The translations under genes and the position numbers were made by a program. From NCBI RefSeq assembly GCF_001424585.1, contig NZ_LMPJ01000014.1:2050-66049 (forward strand): a stretch of DNA of 64,000 bases, written 5' to 3'. A model generated the notes under the pieces. The model was not told the origin of the DNA. It searched no databases and saw only the letters and a list, made by a program, of their open reading frames with translations. This document shows, in pieces, positions 35,280 to 43,705 of this stretch (positions are counted from its first letter, which is position 1; every line of letters begins with the position of its first letter). The stretch comes from Chryseobacterium sp. Leaf180. Its GTDB lineage: Bacteria > Bacteroidota > Bacteroidia > Flavobacteriales > Weeksellaceae.

Positions 35280-36614
35280 ATGCAAGCCGACAAACGATAT
35301 CTTCCGGAAAATTATGTTGAAATTTCCCATCCGGACTGGGTGAAAAATGCGACGATATATGAGGTCAACGTACGGCAGTTTTCTCAGGAAGGAACTTTCA
35401 AAGCGGTAGAAAAGCAACTTTCGCGACTGAAAAAAATGGGCATCGACATTATCTGGCTGATGCCGATAAATCCGATTGGCGAACTGCACAGGAAAGGAAC
35501 TCTGGGAAGTTATTACGCCGTAAAAGATTACCTGAGCGTTAATCCTGAATTTGGCACAAAAGAAGATTTCAGAAGACTTGTTGATGCGATTCATAGAAAA
35601 GGTATGCGCGTGATCATTGACTGGGTCGCCAATCACACGAGCTGGGACAATCCGCTCGCGACGCTTCATCCTGAATGGTATAAAAAATCACGAAAGGGAA
35701 CATTTCAATCAACACCCTGGCGGGATTACGATGATATCATCGATCTTGATTACAGACATCCTGAACTCAGAAAATACATGACTTCTGCCTTGAAATATTG
35801 GGTGAAGGAATTCGATATTGACGGTTTCAGGTGTGACATTGCAGCCTTTGTTCCGCTTGATTTCTGGGAAAATGTGCGGGCAGAATTAGATGAAATAAAA
35901 CCGGTTTTTATGCTCGCTGAAGCCGAAGACCGTGAACTTCACCGCAAAGCTTTTGATGCAACTTACAACTGGACTTTGTGGAATATTCTGCATCAGATCG
36001 CCATCAATAATGTCAGCGTAAAAACTTTAAGTGAAGCGTATATTGCTGAGCATGTTTCGATCTTTCCTAAGGACGGAATCCGTATGAATTTTATTGATAA
36101 TCACGATAAAAACTCATGGGAAGGAAATCAGTACTTAAATTTTGGCGCTGCGCTGAAAGCCGCGACCGTATTCACTTTTCTGATGGACGGAATGCCTTTG
36201 GTCTACGGCGGACAGGAAGCCGGGCTCGACCGCTCGCTGTCGTTTTTTGAGCGCGATCCGATTGAGTGGAAAACTTCAGAACTGCAGGAGATTTATTCAT
36301 TGATTTTTCATTTAAAGCATAAAAACCAGGCTTTGTGGAATGGAACCGCTGGCGGCGAAATGGTGAGAATTATGAACGATAAAATGGATCAGGTCATTTC
36401 TTTCGTCCGCGAAAAAAACGGCGATAAAGTTTTGGTTATGATTAATTTAAGCAAAGAAAATGCGCTGACGCAATTCGACACTTCTTTCGACAAAGGCATG
36501 TACAACGAACTTTTTACCGGAAAGCGCACAAAAATTACTTCAACACCGATTATTGCACTTGCGCCGTGGGAATATCTGGTTTATCATAAAAAGGCGAAAG
36601 TTCTGCGGCAATAG
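35280..36614 (+). CDS. GH13 alpha-amylase family hydrolase (cytoplasmic)
   Basis: 444 residues starting at the ATG at 35280, no signal peptide. All four conserved regions are present: DWVANHTSWDNP (I), nucleophile Asp186 in GFRCDIAAF (II), acid/base Glu214 in MLAEAE (III) and FIDNHDKN (IV, Asp276). Unlike the other GH13 enzyme in this window (24398), region I has the normal Asn-His. A small C-terminal beta-domain follows. It probably cleaves short maltodextrins or transfers glucosyl units in the cytoplasm. Confidence 0.88.
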   Translation: MQADKRYLPENYVEISHPDWVKNATIYEVNVRQFSQEGTFKAVEKQLSRLKKMGIDIIWLMPINPIGELHRKGTLGSYYAVKDYLSVNPEFGTKEDFRRLVDAIHRKGMRVIIDWVANHTSWDNPLATLHPEWYKKSRKGTFQSTPWRDYDDIIDLDYRHPELRKYMTSALKYWVKEFDIDGFRCDIAAFVPLDFWENVRAELDEIKPVFMLAEAEDRELHRKAFDATYNWTLWNILHQIAINNVSVKTLSEAYIAEHVSIFPKDGIRMNFIDNHDKNSWEGNQYLNFGAALKAATVFTFLMDGMPLVYGGQEAGLDRSLSFFERDPIEWKTSELQEIYSLIFHLKHKNQALWNGTAGGEMVRIMNDKMDQVISFVREKNGDKVLVMINLSKENALTQFDTSFDKGMYNELFTGKRTKITSTPIIALAPWEYLVYHKKAKVLRQ

Positions 36615-36642
36615 GTTTTCGAATATCACTTTTAGGTTTATG

Positions 36643-36738
36643 TTATTTAGATTAATTTTAAATAATCTGTTAATTATTTGGATTTAATCTAAATAATATT
36701 TTAGATTTGCAACTGTTTAGAATTAGTCTAATTTAAAT
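36643..36738 (+). promoter_or_regulatory. Fur-like operators and promoter of the heme-uptake operon
   Basis: Three AT-rich palindromes are arrayed around a perfect -7 box. TTATTTAGATT..TTTAAATAA at 36643-36665 and ATTATTTGGATT-T-AATCTAAATAAT at 36673-36697 (25 bp, nearly perfect) lie over the -33 region. TAGATTTG at 36702-36709 matches TAnnTTTG. TTTAGAATTAGTCTAA at 36716-36731 lies over the transcription start. This arrangement is what a repressor such as Fur would use on an iron/heme operon. Fur itself is not encoded here. Confidence 0.65.
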
Positions 36739-36745
36739 TAAACCT

Positions 36746-37639
36746 ATGAAACGCTTATTTATCCCTTTATTTATCGCATCTTCAGCGCTGTTATCTGCAC
36801 AAAAAACAGAAGACCAGAAAGCCATAAAGTCAATGTGTGGATGTTACGAAATTGATTTCAATTTTGCTGAAACTTTCAGTTATCCAAAAGACGCGGCTAG
36901 CTACAAGCCATCCAAAGTAAAACATGAAAATGCACTGGAATGGGCTGAACTGATCGAAGATGAACCCGGAAAACTGTCAATTCAGCATCTTTTAATTGTA
37001 GGAAATGATATGATTGTAAAGCACTGGAGACAGGACTGGCTTTTTGAAAACACAAAACTGTACGACTACAATGGTTTCAATGACTGGAAATTTGTCAGTC
37101 TTCCTGCCGATCAGGTGAAAGGACAGTGGACTCAAAAAGTTTATGAAGTGGATGACAAGCCGCGATACGAAGGTTCGGCGACCTGGATTACTGCTGACGG
37201 ACGAACTTTCTGGGAGAACACAACCAATGCACCGCTTCCGAGAAGAGAATACACGCAGAGAAAAGATTACAACATCACGCGACGTTTTAACGACGTCGAA
37301 ATTCTGAAAAACGGCTGGAGCCACAATCAGGACAATGATAAAATCATCCGCAGTGAAAACGGCAGCAATTATCTTCTGGCTCAGGAAAAAGGATTTAACA
37401 GGTACACCAAAGTTGATGACTCAAAATGCGTTGCCGCACAGAAATGGTGGAAAGAAAATAAAGATTTCTGGAAAAAAGTGCGTACAAAATGGGACATTGA
37501 ATTTGCCAAAAACAAAGACTTAAAACTCAAAAATGATGTGGATGGCAAACCCTTATTCATGCATCTTGAAACTTTAAAGAAAGATGCTTCTCAGCAGGAA
37601 ATCAATTCAGTAATTGACCGCTTTATCGTTGCCAGATAA
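36746..37639 (+). CDS. DUF6607 family exported protein of the heme operon
   Basis: 297 residues with a signal peptide (about 1-18, ending LLSAQ) and a motif CGCYEIDFNFAETF shortly after it. The body has repeated W/Y-rich strands (HWRQDWLFENTKLYDYNG, ATWITADGRTFWENTT). In Bacteroidota DUF6607 proteins are found next to HmuY and TonB heme receptors (family recognition from memory). The stop codon overlaps the next start by one base (TAATG), so translation is coupled to the receptor. Probable periplasmic or surface component of heme acquisition; molecular role unknown. Confidence 0.78.
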   Translation: MKRLFIPLFIASSALLSAQKTEDQKAIKSMCGCYEIDFNFAETFSYPKDAASYKPSKVKHENALEWAELIEDEPGKLSIQHLLIVGNDMIVKHWRQDWLFENTKLYDYNGFNDWKFVSLPADQVKGQWTQKVYEVDDKPRYEGSATWITADGRTFWENTTNAPLPRREYTQRKDYNITRRFNDVEILKNGWSHNQDNDKIIRSENGSNYLLAQEKGFNRYTKVDDSKCVAAQKWWKENKDFWKKVRTKWDIEFAKNKDLKLKNDVDGKPLFMHLETLKKDASQQEINSVIDRFIVAR

Positions 37640-39711
37640 TGACCTGCAAAAAAAACATTGCCACTCTTTTCTTTGTTTCACTTTCCGGATTCTTTTTCGG
37701 GCAGGAAATTTCTGACACTTTGAAAACCTCATCTGTTGAAGAAGTTATCGTTACCGCTACCAGAACAGAAAGAAATGTTGCCACACTGCCCTTACCCACG
37801 CAGATCATTACCGGCGAAAGCATCAGAAAATCTGGTGTGAGCCGTCTCAACGAAATCATTCAGGAGCAAACCGGATTGATTACAGTTCCTGATTTTGGCG
37901 GTGGTGAAGGCATTCAGATGCAGGGTTTGGATGCGGCGTATGTCATGATTTTGCTGGACGGACAACCCATGTTCGGAAGGAGCGCGGGAACACTCGACCT
38001 GAGCAGAATTTCGGTGAATAATATTGAAAGAATCGAAATTGTAAAGGGCGCTTCATCCTGCCTTTACGGAAGTGAAGCACTCGCCGGTGTCATTAATATT
38101 ATTACCAAAAAGCCGCAGATTTCTGATAAGCTTAAAGGCAATGTCAATTATAAAATCGCGGGTTTTAATACGCATGATGCTTCTGCCAATCTTGAGTATG
38201 GTAAAAATAAAATCGGTGGTGAGCTGTTTGCCAATTTTTTCAGTTCAGGCGGTTACAGTCTTTCCTCAGATGAGTTTTTGAACACCGTCGAGCCTTACCG
38301 GAATGTCACGTTTCAGCCAAAAATTAAAATTAATTTTAACGAAAAAGTAAATCTTTCGGCGAGCACAAGATTTTTCATGCAGAATCAGGACTATAAAGCG
38401 AGAATTGAAAGTCAGGAAATGACCGGTGAAAGTCTGATTAAGGAATGGAATCACGCTTTGCTCATCAATCAACAGGCAACTGAGAAGCTTAAAATTGTAT
38501 ATGATCTTTATGCGACACATTACCAGGCTGATGAATATTTAAACCAAAACAGCGGACAGCTATTTGAGGAAAGCCGTTTTGACCAGTGGTTTTTCCGGCC
38601 AGAAATCCGTTCGCATTACCGATTGGGCAAAAACACGCTCTCTGCGGGTGTGGGGATGAATTATGAAAGTCTCGACCGAACGTATTTTGCAGACAAAGCC
38701 GTTTTAAATTCTGAATATATTTTCGGTCAGTTTGAATGGTTTTTGAAAGAGAAATGGAATATTCTGGCAGGCTTCCGATACGATCATCATCACCAGTATG
38801 AATCCCAGTTAAGTCCAAAACTTGGAATCAATTATAAATGGAATGAAAACCTTTCACTGAAGGCTTCTGTCGGGTACGGTTACAAAGCGCCGGATCTGCG
38901 CCAGCTGTATTTCAATTTTACCAATTCGGCAGTCGGCTATACGGTTTTGGGATATAATGTCGCATCAGAAAAACTGGCTCTGCTTCAAAATCAGGGACAG
39001 ATTGCTTCGGTAGAAAATGTAGATTTTTCATCAGCTTTAAAACCTGAAAGTTCAGTCAACTTTAATTTTGGAGGCTATTTTAAAAAGGAGAAATTCTCGT
39101 TTGATTATAATCTCTTTTACAACAGAATCACCAATCTGATCGACACCAAAGTGATTGCCAGCAAGAAGAGCGGCCAGAATGTTTTTTCTTATCTGAATCT
39201 TGATGAAATTTTTACCTATGGTGCTGAGCTAAACAGTTCGTACCGTTTCAACCGGAATTTTACCGTTTCGGCAGGTTACCAATATCTCATTGCGAAAGAT
39301 CAGGAAATGACGGACAGAATTAAAAACGGTGAAATTTTCGCGAGAAATCCATCCACGCTGGAAACTTTTCAGCTGCGGCCTTCGGATTATTTTGGTCTGC
39401 TAAACCGCTCCAAGCATACGGCAAATCTTAAACTAAATTATACGATACAGCCGCTGGGAACAACTATTAATGCAAGACTTTTCTACCGCAGCAAATACGG
39501 AATCCGCGATTCTAACAACAGCCAGATTCTCGACCGGTACGATGTTTTTGTGAAAGGATATTTTACAGCCAATCTTACCATCAATCAGGAATTCAAGTAC
39601 GGGATTTCTGCGCAGGCTGGCGCACTTAATCTTTTTAATTATAAAGATGCAGCCAACATTCCGAATCTTGCCGGAAGACAATTTTTCGGAAGAATTCAGT
39701 ATCAGTTTTAA
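37639..39711 (+). CDS. TonB-dependent heme/hemoglobin receptor
   Basis: 690 residues: signal peptide (ending FFFGQ), TonB box region SSVEEVIVTATRTERN, plug domain about 35-155 (LNEIIQEQTGLITVPDF, IERIEIVKGASSCLYG, VINIITKK), and a 22-strand-type barrel ending FFGRIQYQF with terminal Phe. It lacks an N-terminal CarboxypepD-like extension. Sandwiched between DUF6607 and HmuY, it is best read as the outer-membrane heme importer (HmuR-like), powered by TonB-ExbBD encoded elsewhere. Controlled by the Fur-like operator 0.9 kb upstream through the coupled operon. Confidence 0.88.
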   Translation: MTCKKNIATLFFVSLSGFFFGQEISDTLKTSSVEEVIVTATRTERNVATLPLPTQIITGESIRKSGVSRLNEIIQEQTGLITVPDFGGGEGIQMQGLDAAYVMILLDGQPMFGRSAGTLDLSRISVNNIERIEIVKGASSCLYGSEALAGVINIITKKPQISDKLKGNVNYKIAGFNTHDASANLEYGKNKIGGELFANFFSSGGYSLSSDEFLNTVEPYRNVTFQPKIKINFNEKVNLSASTRFFMQNQDYKARIESQEMTGESLIKEWNHALLINQQATEKLKIVYDLYATHYQADEYLNQNSGQLFEESRFDQWFFRPEIRSHYRLGKNTLSAGVGMNYESLDRTYFADKAVLNSEYIFGQFEWFLKEKWNILAGFRYDHHHQYESQLSPKLGINYKWNENLSLKASVGYGYKAPDLRQLYFNFTNSAVGYTVLGYNVASEKLALLQNQGQIASVENVDFSSALKPESSVNFNFGGYFKKEKFSFDYNLFYNRITNLIDTKVIASKKSGQNVFSYLNLDEIFTYGAELNSSYRFNRNFTVSAGYQYLIAKDQEMTDRIKNGEIFARNPSTLETFQLRPSDYFGLLNRSKHTANLKLNYTIQPLGTTINARLFYRSKYGIRDSNNSQILDRYDVFVKGYFTANLTINQEFKYGISAQAGALNLFNYKDAANIPNLAGRQFFGRIQYQF

Positions 39712-39747
39712 ACCATAATACCATTAAAATAAACAAATAAAATCACT

Positions 39748-40377
39748 ATGACAAAATCAGTATTTTTAAAATCAGCACTGGCACTTTCGGTTGCCGCAAC
39801 TTTCGTTTCGTGTTCTAATGACGACGAAATGCCGCAAAATCAAAGCACCCTTGAAACTAAAATGACCACCAACCTTTATGCGCCACAAACCGGTGGACAG
39901 GGACAGCCGATTGGCGGAGCTTTTACCAAATTCAGCTTCTCACAAAACTCAGCGGTGACGAATGATTCCTGGGATATTGCTTTCCGTGGAACGACAATTA
40001 TCGTGAACGGCGGCAGTACTATCGGTATTACCGACGAACCTGCGAGAACTGGAAATGCATCCGTAAGCATCGCATCGGGAACATTTAACAGCGTAACGAC
40101 TATTCCCGCGGCAGCAACTTTCAAACAGGACGGCACCAATTCTTACGCTATTCCGAATGTAAGTGGATCAACCGGCTGGTATACCTACAACAGCGCGACA
40201 AACATCATTACGCCTAATACAGGAAAAATATTAGTGGTAAAAACACACGATGGCAAATATGCTAAAATGGAAATTTTAAGCTATTATAAAGATGCTCCGG
40301 CGAATCCTGATTCGACGATGCCGACACGATATTTTACTTTCAAATATGTGTATCAGCCCAACGGAACCAATTTTTAA
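39748..40377 (+). CDS. hmuY: HmuY-like heme-binding lipoprotein
   Basis: 209 residues with lipobox VSCS (Cys22). The mature part shows the HmuY pattern: WDIAFRGTTIIVNGG (about 76-90), repeated small strands, GWYTYNS, GKILVVKTHDGKYAKMEIL and the final TRYFTFKYVYQPNG. HmuY of Porphyromonas is a surface hemophore that takes heme from host proteins and passes it to the receptor HmuR; the axial ligands cannot be assigned here. It is 36 bp after the receptor gene, third gene of the operon, and followed by a terminator. Confidence 0.87.
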   Translation: MTKSVFLKSALALSVAATFVSCSNDDEMPQNQSTLETKMTTNLYAPQTGGQGQPIGGAFTKFSFSQNSAVTNDSWDIAFRGTTIIVNGGSTIGITDEPARTGNASVSIASGTFNSVTTIPAAATFKQDGTNSYAIPNVSGSTGWYTYNSATNIITPNTGKILVVKTHDGKYAKMEILSYYKDAPANPDSTMPTRYFTFKYVYQPNGTNF

Positions 40378-40390
40378 TTAGCCAAAACAA

Positions 40391-40424
40391 AAAAACTTAC
40401 TGTAACTGCAGTAAGTTTTTTGTT
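40391..40424. terminator. Terminator after hmuY
   Basis: AAAAACTTACTG and CAGTAAGTTTTTT pair around TAACTG. The symmetric A/T ends allow use from both directions, since the next gene is convergent. Confidence 0.85.
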
Positions 40425-40442
40425 TCAAAGATGTTTTAAAAT

Positions 40443-41417
40443 TTATTTCGGTAGGGGCATCAGCCGCGCGTGCTGTATCACAAACTGCTTTGAAGGCACA
40501 GATGTACTGTCGGTAAGTTCTGAGAATTTCGCATTCATCACCCAGATTTTGTCTTTTGCCGCCGTTGCCGTTGAGGGATAAGTAAAACGATCTGCGACCA
40601 GCGTTGATGCAGAAAGTTTCGCAGAATTCCAGTTATCCTGAGAAGTCAGTTCGCAGATCTTATCACTGCCACCGTTCTGCACGACTACCAGTTTATCATT
40701 TGAGGTCAAAAGAAGTCCGTCGCCGTTCATAAAAAACTGCTCCGCAGCAACTTTCGTCACGTTTTTCGGGTTTTTCAGATCAATTTTATAAATCATTCCT
40801 GTACCGCTGCTTACCGTAAGCAGATAACCTGAAGGATGAAAGACGATGCCGTTTAAGCCAATTCCTTCTGTTTTAAATGAAGGATGATCTGCAAAAACAG
40901 TGGCGTTCCCATTTGGTGTAATTTTATAAATGACATTTGAAAAACTTTCGGTAACGTAGGCATTCTGCTGATTATCAAAAGTCAGATCATTCGGAAAGTG
41001 CAATCCGGAAGTCAGTTTAGAAAGATCAATATCATCGGTTTTTTTACCGGTAATTAAATCTATACCAATAAGTCTCGCCATCTTTTTGCGTGTTTCCGGA
41101 GACGTGAATTTGCTGTAATTGGCATCCCCGATGCAGGCAAAAAGCCTTTTTCCGTCGGGATGAATTTTCATACCGTAACTTGATTTAAAACTGGGATCAT
41201 TTAGGAGTTCGGAATAATTTCCCTGAGGGGAAACTTTTCCTATGCTTCCCAGCCTTGCGGAAGAAACGTAGTATACATCCCGCGAACCATCATATACGAT
41301 ACCTTCAGGATATGCTTCAGGTGCATTAAATTCTATTCTTGCCGTCGGCTGATCGGGCACTGCAGCCGCACATCCAACCAAAGAGATACATAAAATTAGC
41401 TGTTTCATCGGTTTCAA
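40443..41417 (-). CDS. NHL/SMP-30-like beta-propeller lipoprotein
   Basis: 324 residues with a short lipoprotein signal (LILCISLVGCAAA, Cys about 16). The body has repeated propeller blades: PEGIVYDGSRDVYYVSS, GMKIHPDGKRLFACIG, FPNDLTFDNQQNAYVTESF, GLNGIVFHPSGYLLTVSSG. This resembles SMP-30/gluconolactonase and NHL proteins, so a sugar lactonase is possible but the metal ligands cannot be confirmed by eye. Its start overlaps the stop of the upstream dehydrogenase gene by 4 bp, which ties its role to that enzyme. Confidence 0.72.
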   Translation of the reverse strand: MKPMKQLILCISLVGCAAAVPDQPTARIEFNAPEAYPEGIVYDGSRDVYYVSSARLGSIGKVSPQGNYSELLNDPSFKSSYGMKIHPDGKRLFACIGDANYSKFTSPETRKKMARLIGIDLITGKKTDDIDLSKLTSGLHFPNDLTFDNQQNAYVTESFSNVIYKITPNGNATVFADHPSFKTEGIGLNGIVFHPSGYLLTVSSGTGMIYKIDLKNPKNVTKVAAEQFFMNGDGLLLTSNDKLVVVQNGGSDKICELTSQDNWNSAKLSASTLVADRFTYPSTATAAKDKIWVMNAKFSELTDSTSVPSKQFVIQHARLMPLPK

Positions 41418-42589
41418 TTTTGTTTAACGAGATATAAAACGCCGTTGGCATCATCAGAAATGTAGACTTTTCCGTCTGTGGTAATTGCCATTCCGGCAGG
41501 TCTTCCGAAGCGTGTACTTCCTTTCAGAAAGCCGGTGAGAAAATCTTCGGAAGCAACCGGTTTACCATTTTCGAAATGTATTTTCTGAACTTTAAATCCT
41601 ACAGCTTTGCTGCGGTTCCATGAGCCGTGCCAGTTGATCAAAGCATCACCGCTGAAGGCTGTTCCGGCCGGGAAAAACTGAAAAGCAATCGGTGCCATGT
41701 GCGCCTGAAACTCCATCACAGAAGGCTCGGTGGTCTGCACCCATTTATCTTTGCTGTCGCCTGCAGGATCTTCCCTGCTCCTGTCTACCTCGCGTTTAGC
41801 GTACGCAAAAGGATAGCCGTAGTTTTTTCCGTCTTTGATCTGGTTGAGCTCCTCCGGCGGCCAGTCGTCGCCTTTTGCATCACCACCGTTATCGATTCCC
41901 CAAAGCTCATCCGACTGTGGATGCCAGTCAAACCCTATCGTGTTTCGAAGCCCGGAGGCATAGATTCTTCTCTTCCAGGTTTGCGGATCTACCTGCACAA
42001 TGGTCGCTGCCTCGCGGTCGCTTTCCTTGCAGTCGTTGCATAGTGTTCCAATCGAGATGTACAGTTTGCCATCCGGACCAAAATCCATCGTTCGGTTCGG
42101 ATGCTGACCTGCACTCGGCATATCATTAAACAGCATTTCCTTGTTGGTTAAAGTTCCGTCTGGATTGATTTTGTACCGGCGCAGTTCGTTATTATTGCAC
42201 AGATACATCATTCCATCTTTCACAGTAATGCCGTGCACGCCTTTAAACTCAGCAACAACAGTTTTGATTTCTTCAAATTTCGAATCGCCGTCTGTATCTT
42301 TCAGCATCAGAACATCACCAGTATCTCGTCTCGTCACATACAAACCGTCTGGCGTATGATAAAGCATTCTAGGTTTTCCTAAACCTGATGCTGCGACAGA
42401 AACCAACCAGCCAGCCGGAACTTTCAGCATATTGACCATCTCGGGAAGGAAATCAAGATGCTGCGGGTAATTGGTTGTATGTTTTATCGTAACGATATCT
42501 TTTGGCGGCGTTCCGCGCTGAGCCGCGACAGGAGAAAACGCCAGTGCTCCCAACATTGGCAGAGATTTTTTTATCAGTTTAAGATTCAT
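41414..42589 (-). CDS. PQQ-dependent sugar dehydrogenase family protein
   Basis: 391 residues with a signal peptide (about 1-23, ending PVAAQ). It has a six-bladed propeller of the soluble aldose/GDH type: LGKPRMLYHTPDGLYVTRRD, HGITVKDGMMYLCNNNELRR, MDFGPDGKLYISIG, RNTIGFDWHPQSDELWGIDN and GRPAGMAITTDGKVYISDD. Such periplasmic enzymes oxidise aldoses or related alcohols with PQQ and pass electrons to the respiratory chain. No PQQ biosynthesis genes are in the window, so cofactor supply is unknown. Translationally coupled to the propeller lipoprotein. A sorbosone-dehydrogenase-like role is an equal possibility. Confidence 0.8.
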   Translation of the reverse strand: MNLKLIKKSLPMLGALAFSPVAAQRGTPPKDIVTIKHTTNYPQHLDFLPEMVNMLKVPAGWLVSVAASGLGKPRMLYHTPDGLYVTRRDTGDVLMLKDTDGDSKFEEIKTVVAEFKGVHGITVKDGMMYLCNNNELRRYKINPDGTLTNKEMLFNDMPSAGQHPNRTMDFGPDGKLYISIGTLCNDCKESDREAATIVQVDPQTWKRRIYASGLRNTIGFDWHPQSDELWGIDNGGDAKGDDWPPEELNQIKDGKNYGYPFAYAKREVDRSREDPAGDSKDKWVQTTEPSVMEFQAHMAPIAFQFFPAGTAFSGDALINWHGSWNRSKAVGFKVQKIHFENGKPVASEDFLTGFLKGSTRFGRPAGMAITTDGKVYISDDANGVLYLVKQN

Positions 42590-42624
42590 AAATAGCTTTT
42601 CTAAGGTTTTACAAAATCTAAAAA

Positions 42625-43191
42625 CTATTTACCCGAATTATCCTCTTCAGCCGCTTCGAAATTAATCGCGTTGTAGGCAGAGTCGGTGAGCAGAGAATCG
42701 GCTTCTTTTTCCTCCGCCAAAGTTTCTTCCAGCAAGGCAGCCACCTCATCTTCGCCTAACGTTTTGGCAAATGCCGCGAGTGTTCCGTACGAAGCAATTT
42801 CGTAATGTTCTATTTTCTGCGAAGCGGCGATAATACCGGCGTCGCGTACCGGTCCAACTTCCGTTTCCTGCATGATGCTTTCGCCTTCTTTGATAAGACC
42901 TTCGATGGCATCACATTTTTTTCCACGGTTATTTTCTCCTAAAATCTCAAAGATTTTTTCAAGCCTATCAACCTGACCTTCGGTAATAACCACATGATTT
43001 TCGATGGCTTCAATAAGCTTTGGCTCGCTGGCATTTTTAGCCATTTTCGGGAGCGATTTTACCAATGCTCTTTCTGCATACACAATGTCTTTCAAAGAAT
43101 CAATAAACAATTCTTCCAGGCCTTCGGCGGCGGAAGATGTGGCGGTCACTTTTCTTCCCTGCTGCGCATTTTTCGCATCTGTCTTTTTCAT
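42625..43191 (-). CDS. YciE/YciF-like ferritin-fold protein (DUF892)
   Basis: 188 residues from the ATG at 43191, chosen over an upstream in-frame codon at 43239 because the promoter -7 element lies at 43230-43237. The protein is mostly helical with ferritin-like positions: LEELFIDSLKDIVYAERALV, E-x2-H pairs in ENHVVITEGQVDRLE and KIEHYEIASYGTL, and LEETLAEEKEAD. YciE/YciF proteins are stress-induced (osmotic, stationary phase) and bind metal or heme-like cofactors weakly. Its promoter has a perfect Crp/Fnr-like dyad (site E) at -41.5 geometry. Confidence 0.85.
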   Translation of the reverse strand: MKKTDAKNAQQGRKVTATSSAAEGLEELFIDSLKDIVYAERALVKSLPKMAKNASEPKLIEAIENHVVITEGQVDRLEKIFEILGENNRGKKCDAIEGLIKEGESIMQETEVGPVRDAGIIAASQKIEHYEIASYGTLAAFAKTLGEDEVAALLEETLAEEKEADSLLTDSAYNAINFEAAEEDNSGK

Positions 43192-43229
43192 AATACTATA
43201 GATTTTATATGGTTTGTTTTCTGGTAAAA

Positions 43230-43274
43230 CAAATATCATATTATATGAAATTCACTCTTATGATAGCGATCATA
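43230..43274 (-). promoter_or_regulatory. Crp/Fnr-like site E (perfect) and promoter
   Basis: The dyad TATGAT-AGCG-ATCATA at 43259-43274 has its centre at 43266.5. The minus-strand -7-like GATATTTG begins at 43237, exactly 29.5 bp from the centre, and the gene starts at 43191. Confidence 0.68.
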
Positions 43275-43347
43275 GGCACAAAATCAATCTTCTTCTATAT
43301 TATAAAAGCGATTATTTTAAAGCAAAACAGATTTCATTTCAACAGCA

Positions 43348-43382
43348 AAAAAGCCGGAAAATTAAATTTCCGGCCTTCTTAT
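43348..43382. terminator. Hairpin terminator
   Basis: GCCGGAAA and TTTCCGGC with an A-rich side and a TTCTT tail. It lies after the leftward 54-codon gene at 43401. Confidence 0.7.
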
Positions 43383-43400
43383 TCTGTAAAGATTTTCTTT

Positions 43401-43565
43401 TTAAAAAGTATCTCTCACATTGATATTTCCTGATGCCCCTTTCGGTAAAAAAACGACTTTTCTTGCAATCGCTTTTGCTTTTTCCAGTGCTTTTAATGCT
43501 TTCTGACGCTCGAGCTCTTTTGTGTAGTAAGAAGTAATATTCTCAGATTCCATAGACATTTTCAT
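43401..43565 (-). CDS. Small basic protein of 54 residues
   Basis: A short gene encoding MKMSMESENITSYYTKELER, then a lysine/alanine-rich helix (about 20-36) and the tail VVFLPKGASGNINVRDTF. It has a strong coding look: an amphipathic charged helix, a stop followed 19 bp later by a terminator, and no conflicting gene. A start at the second or third Met is equally possible. I recognise no family. It sits between the YciE/F-like gene and a divergent serine hydrolase. Confidence 0.6.
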   Translation of the reverse strand: MKMSMESENITSYYTKELERQKALKALEKAKAIARKVVFLPKGASGNINVRDTF

Positions 43566-43705
43566 AATATAATATTTTTGGTGTGTTACTTGTTTAAATC
43601 CTTAGCGGAATTAAAATTTTACAATCTAATTCTGTACCGAATTTTCTTAAAAAACGAAAATGAGGTATTAAAAAAAATTAATCTGAGATTTAATCAAAAC
43701 TTGAT

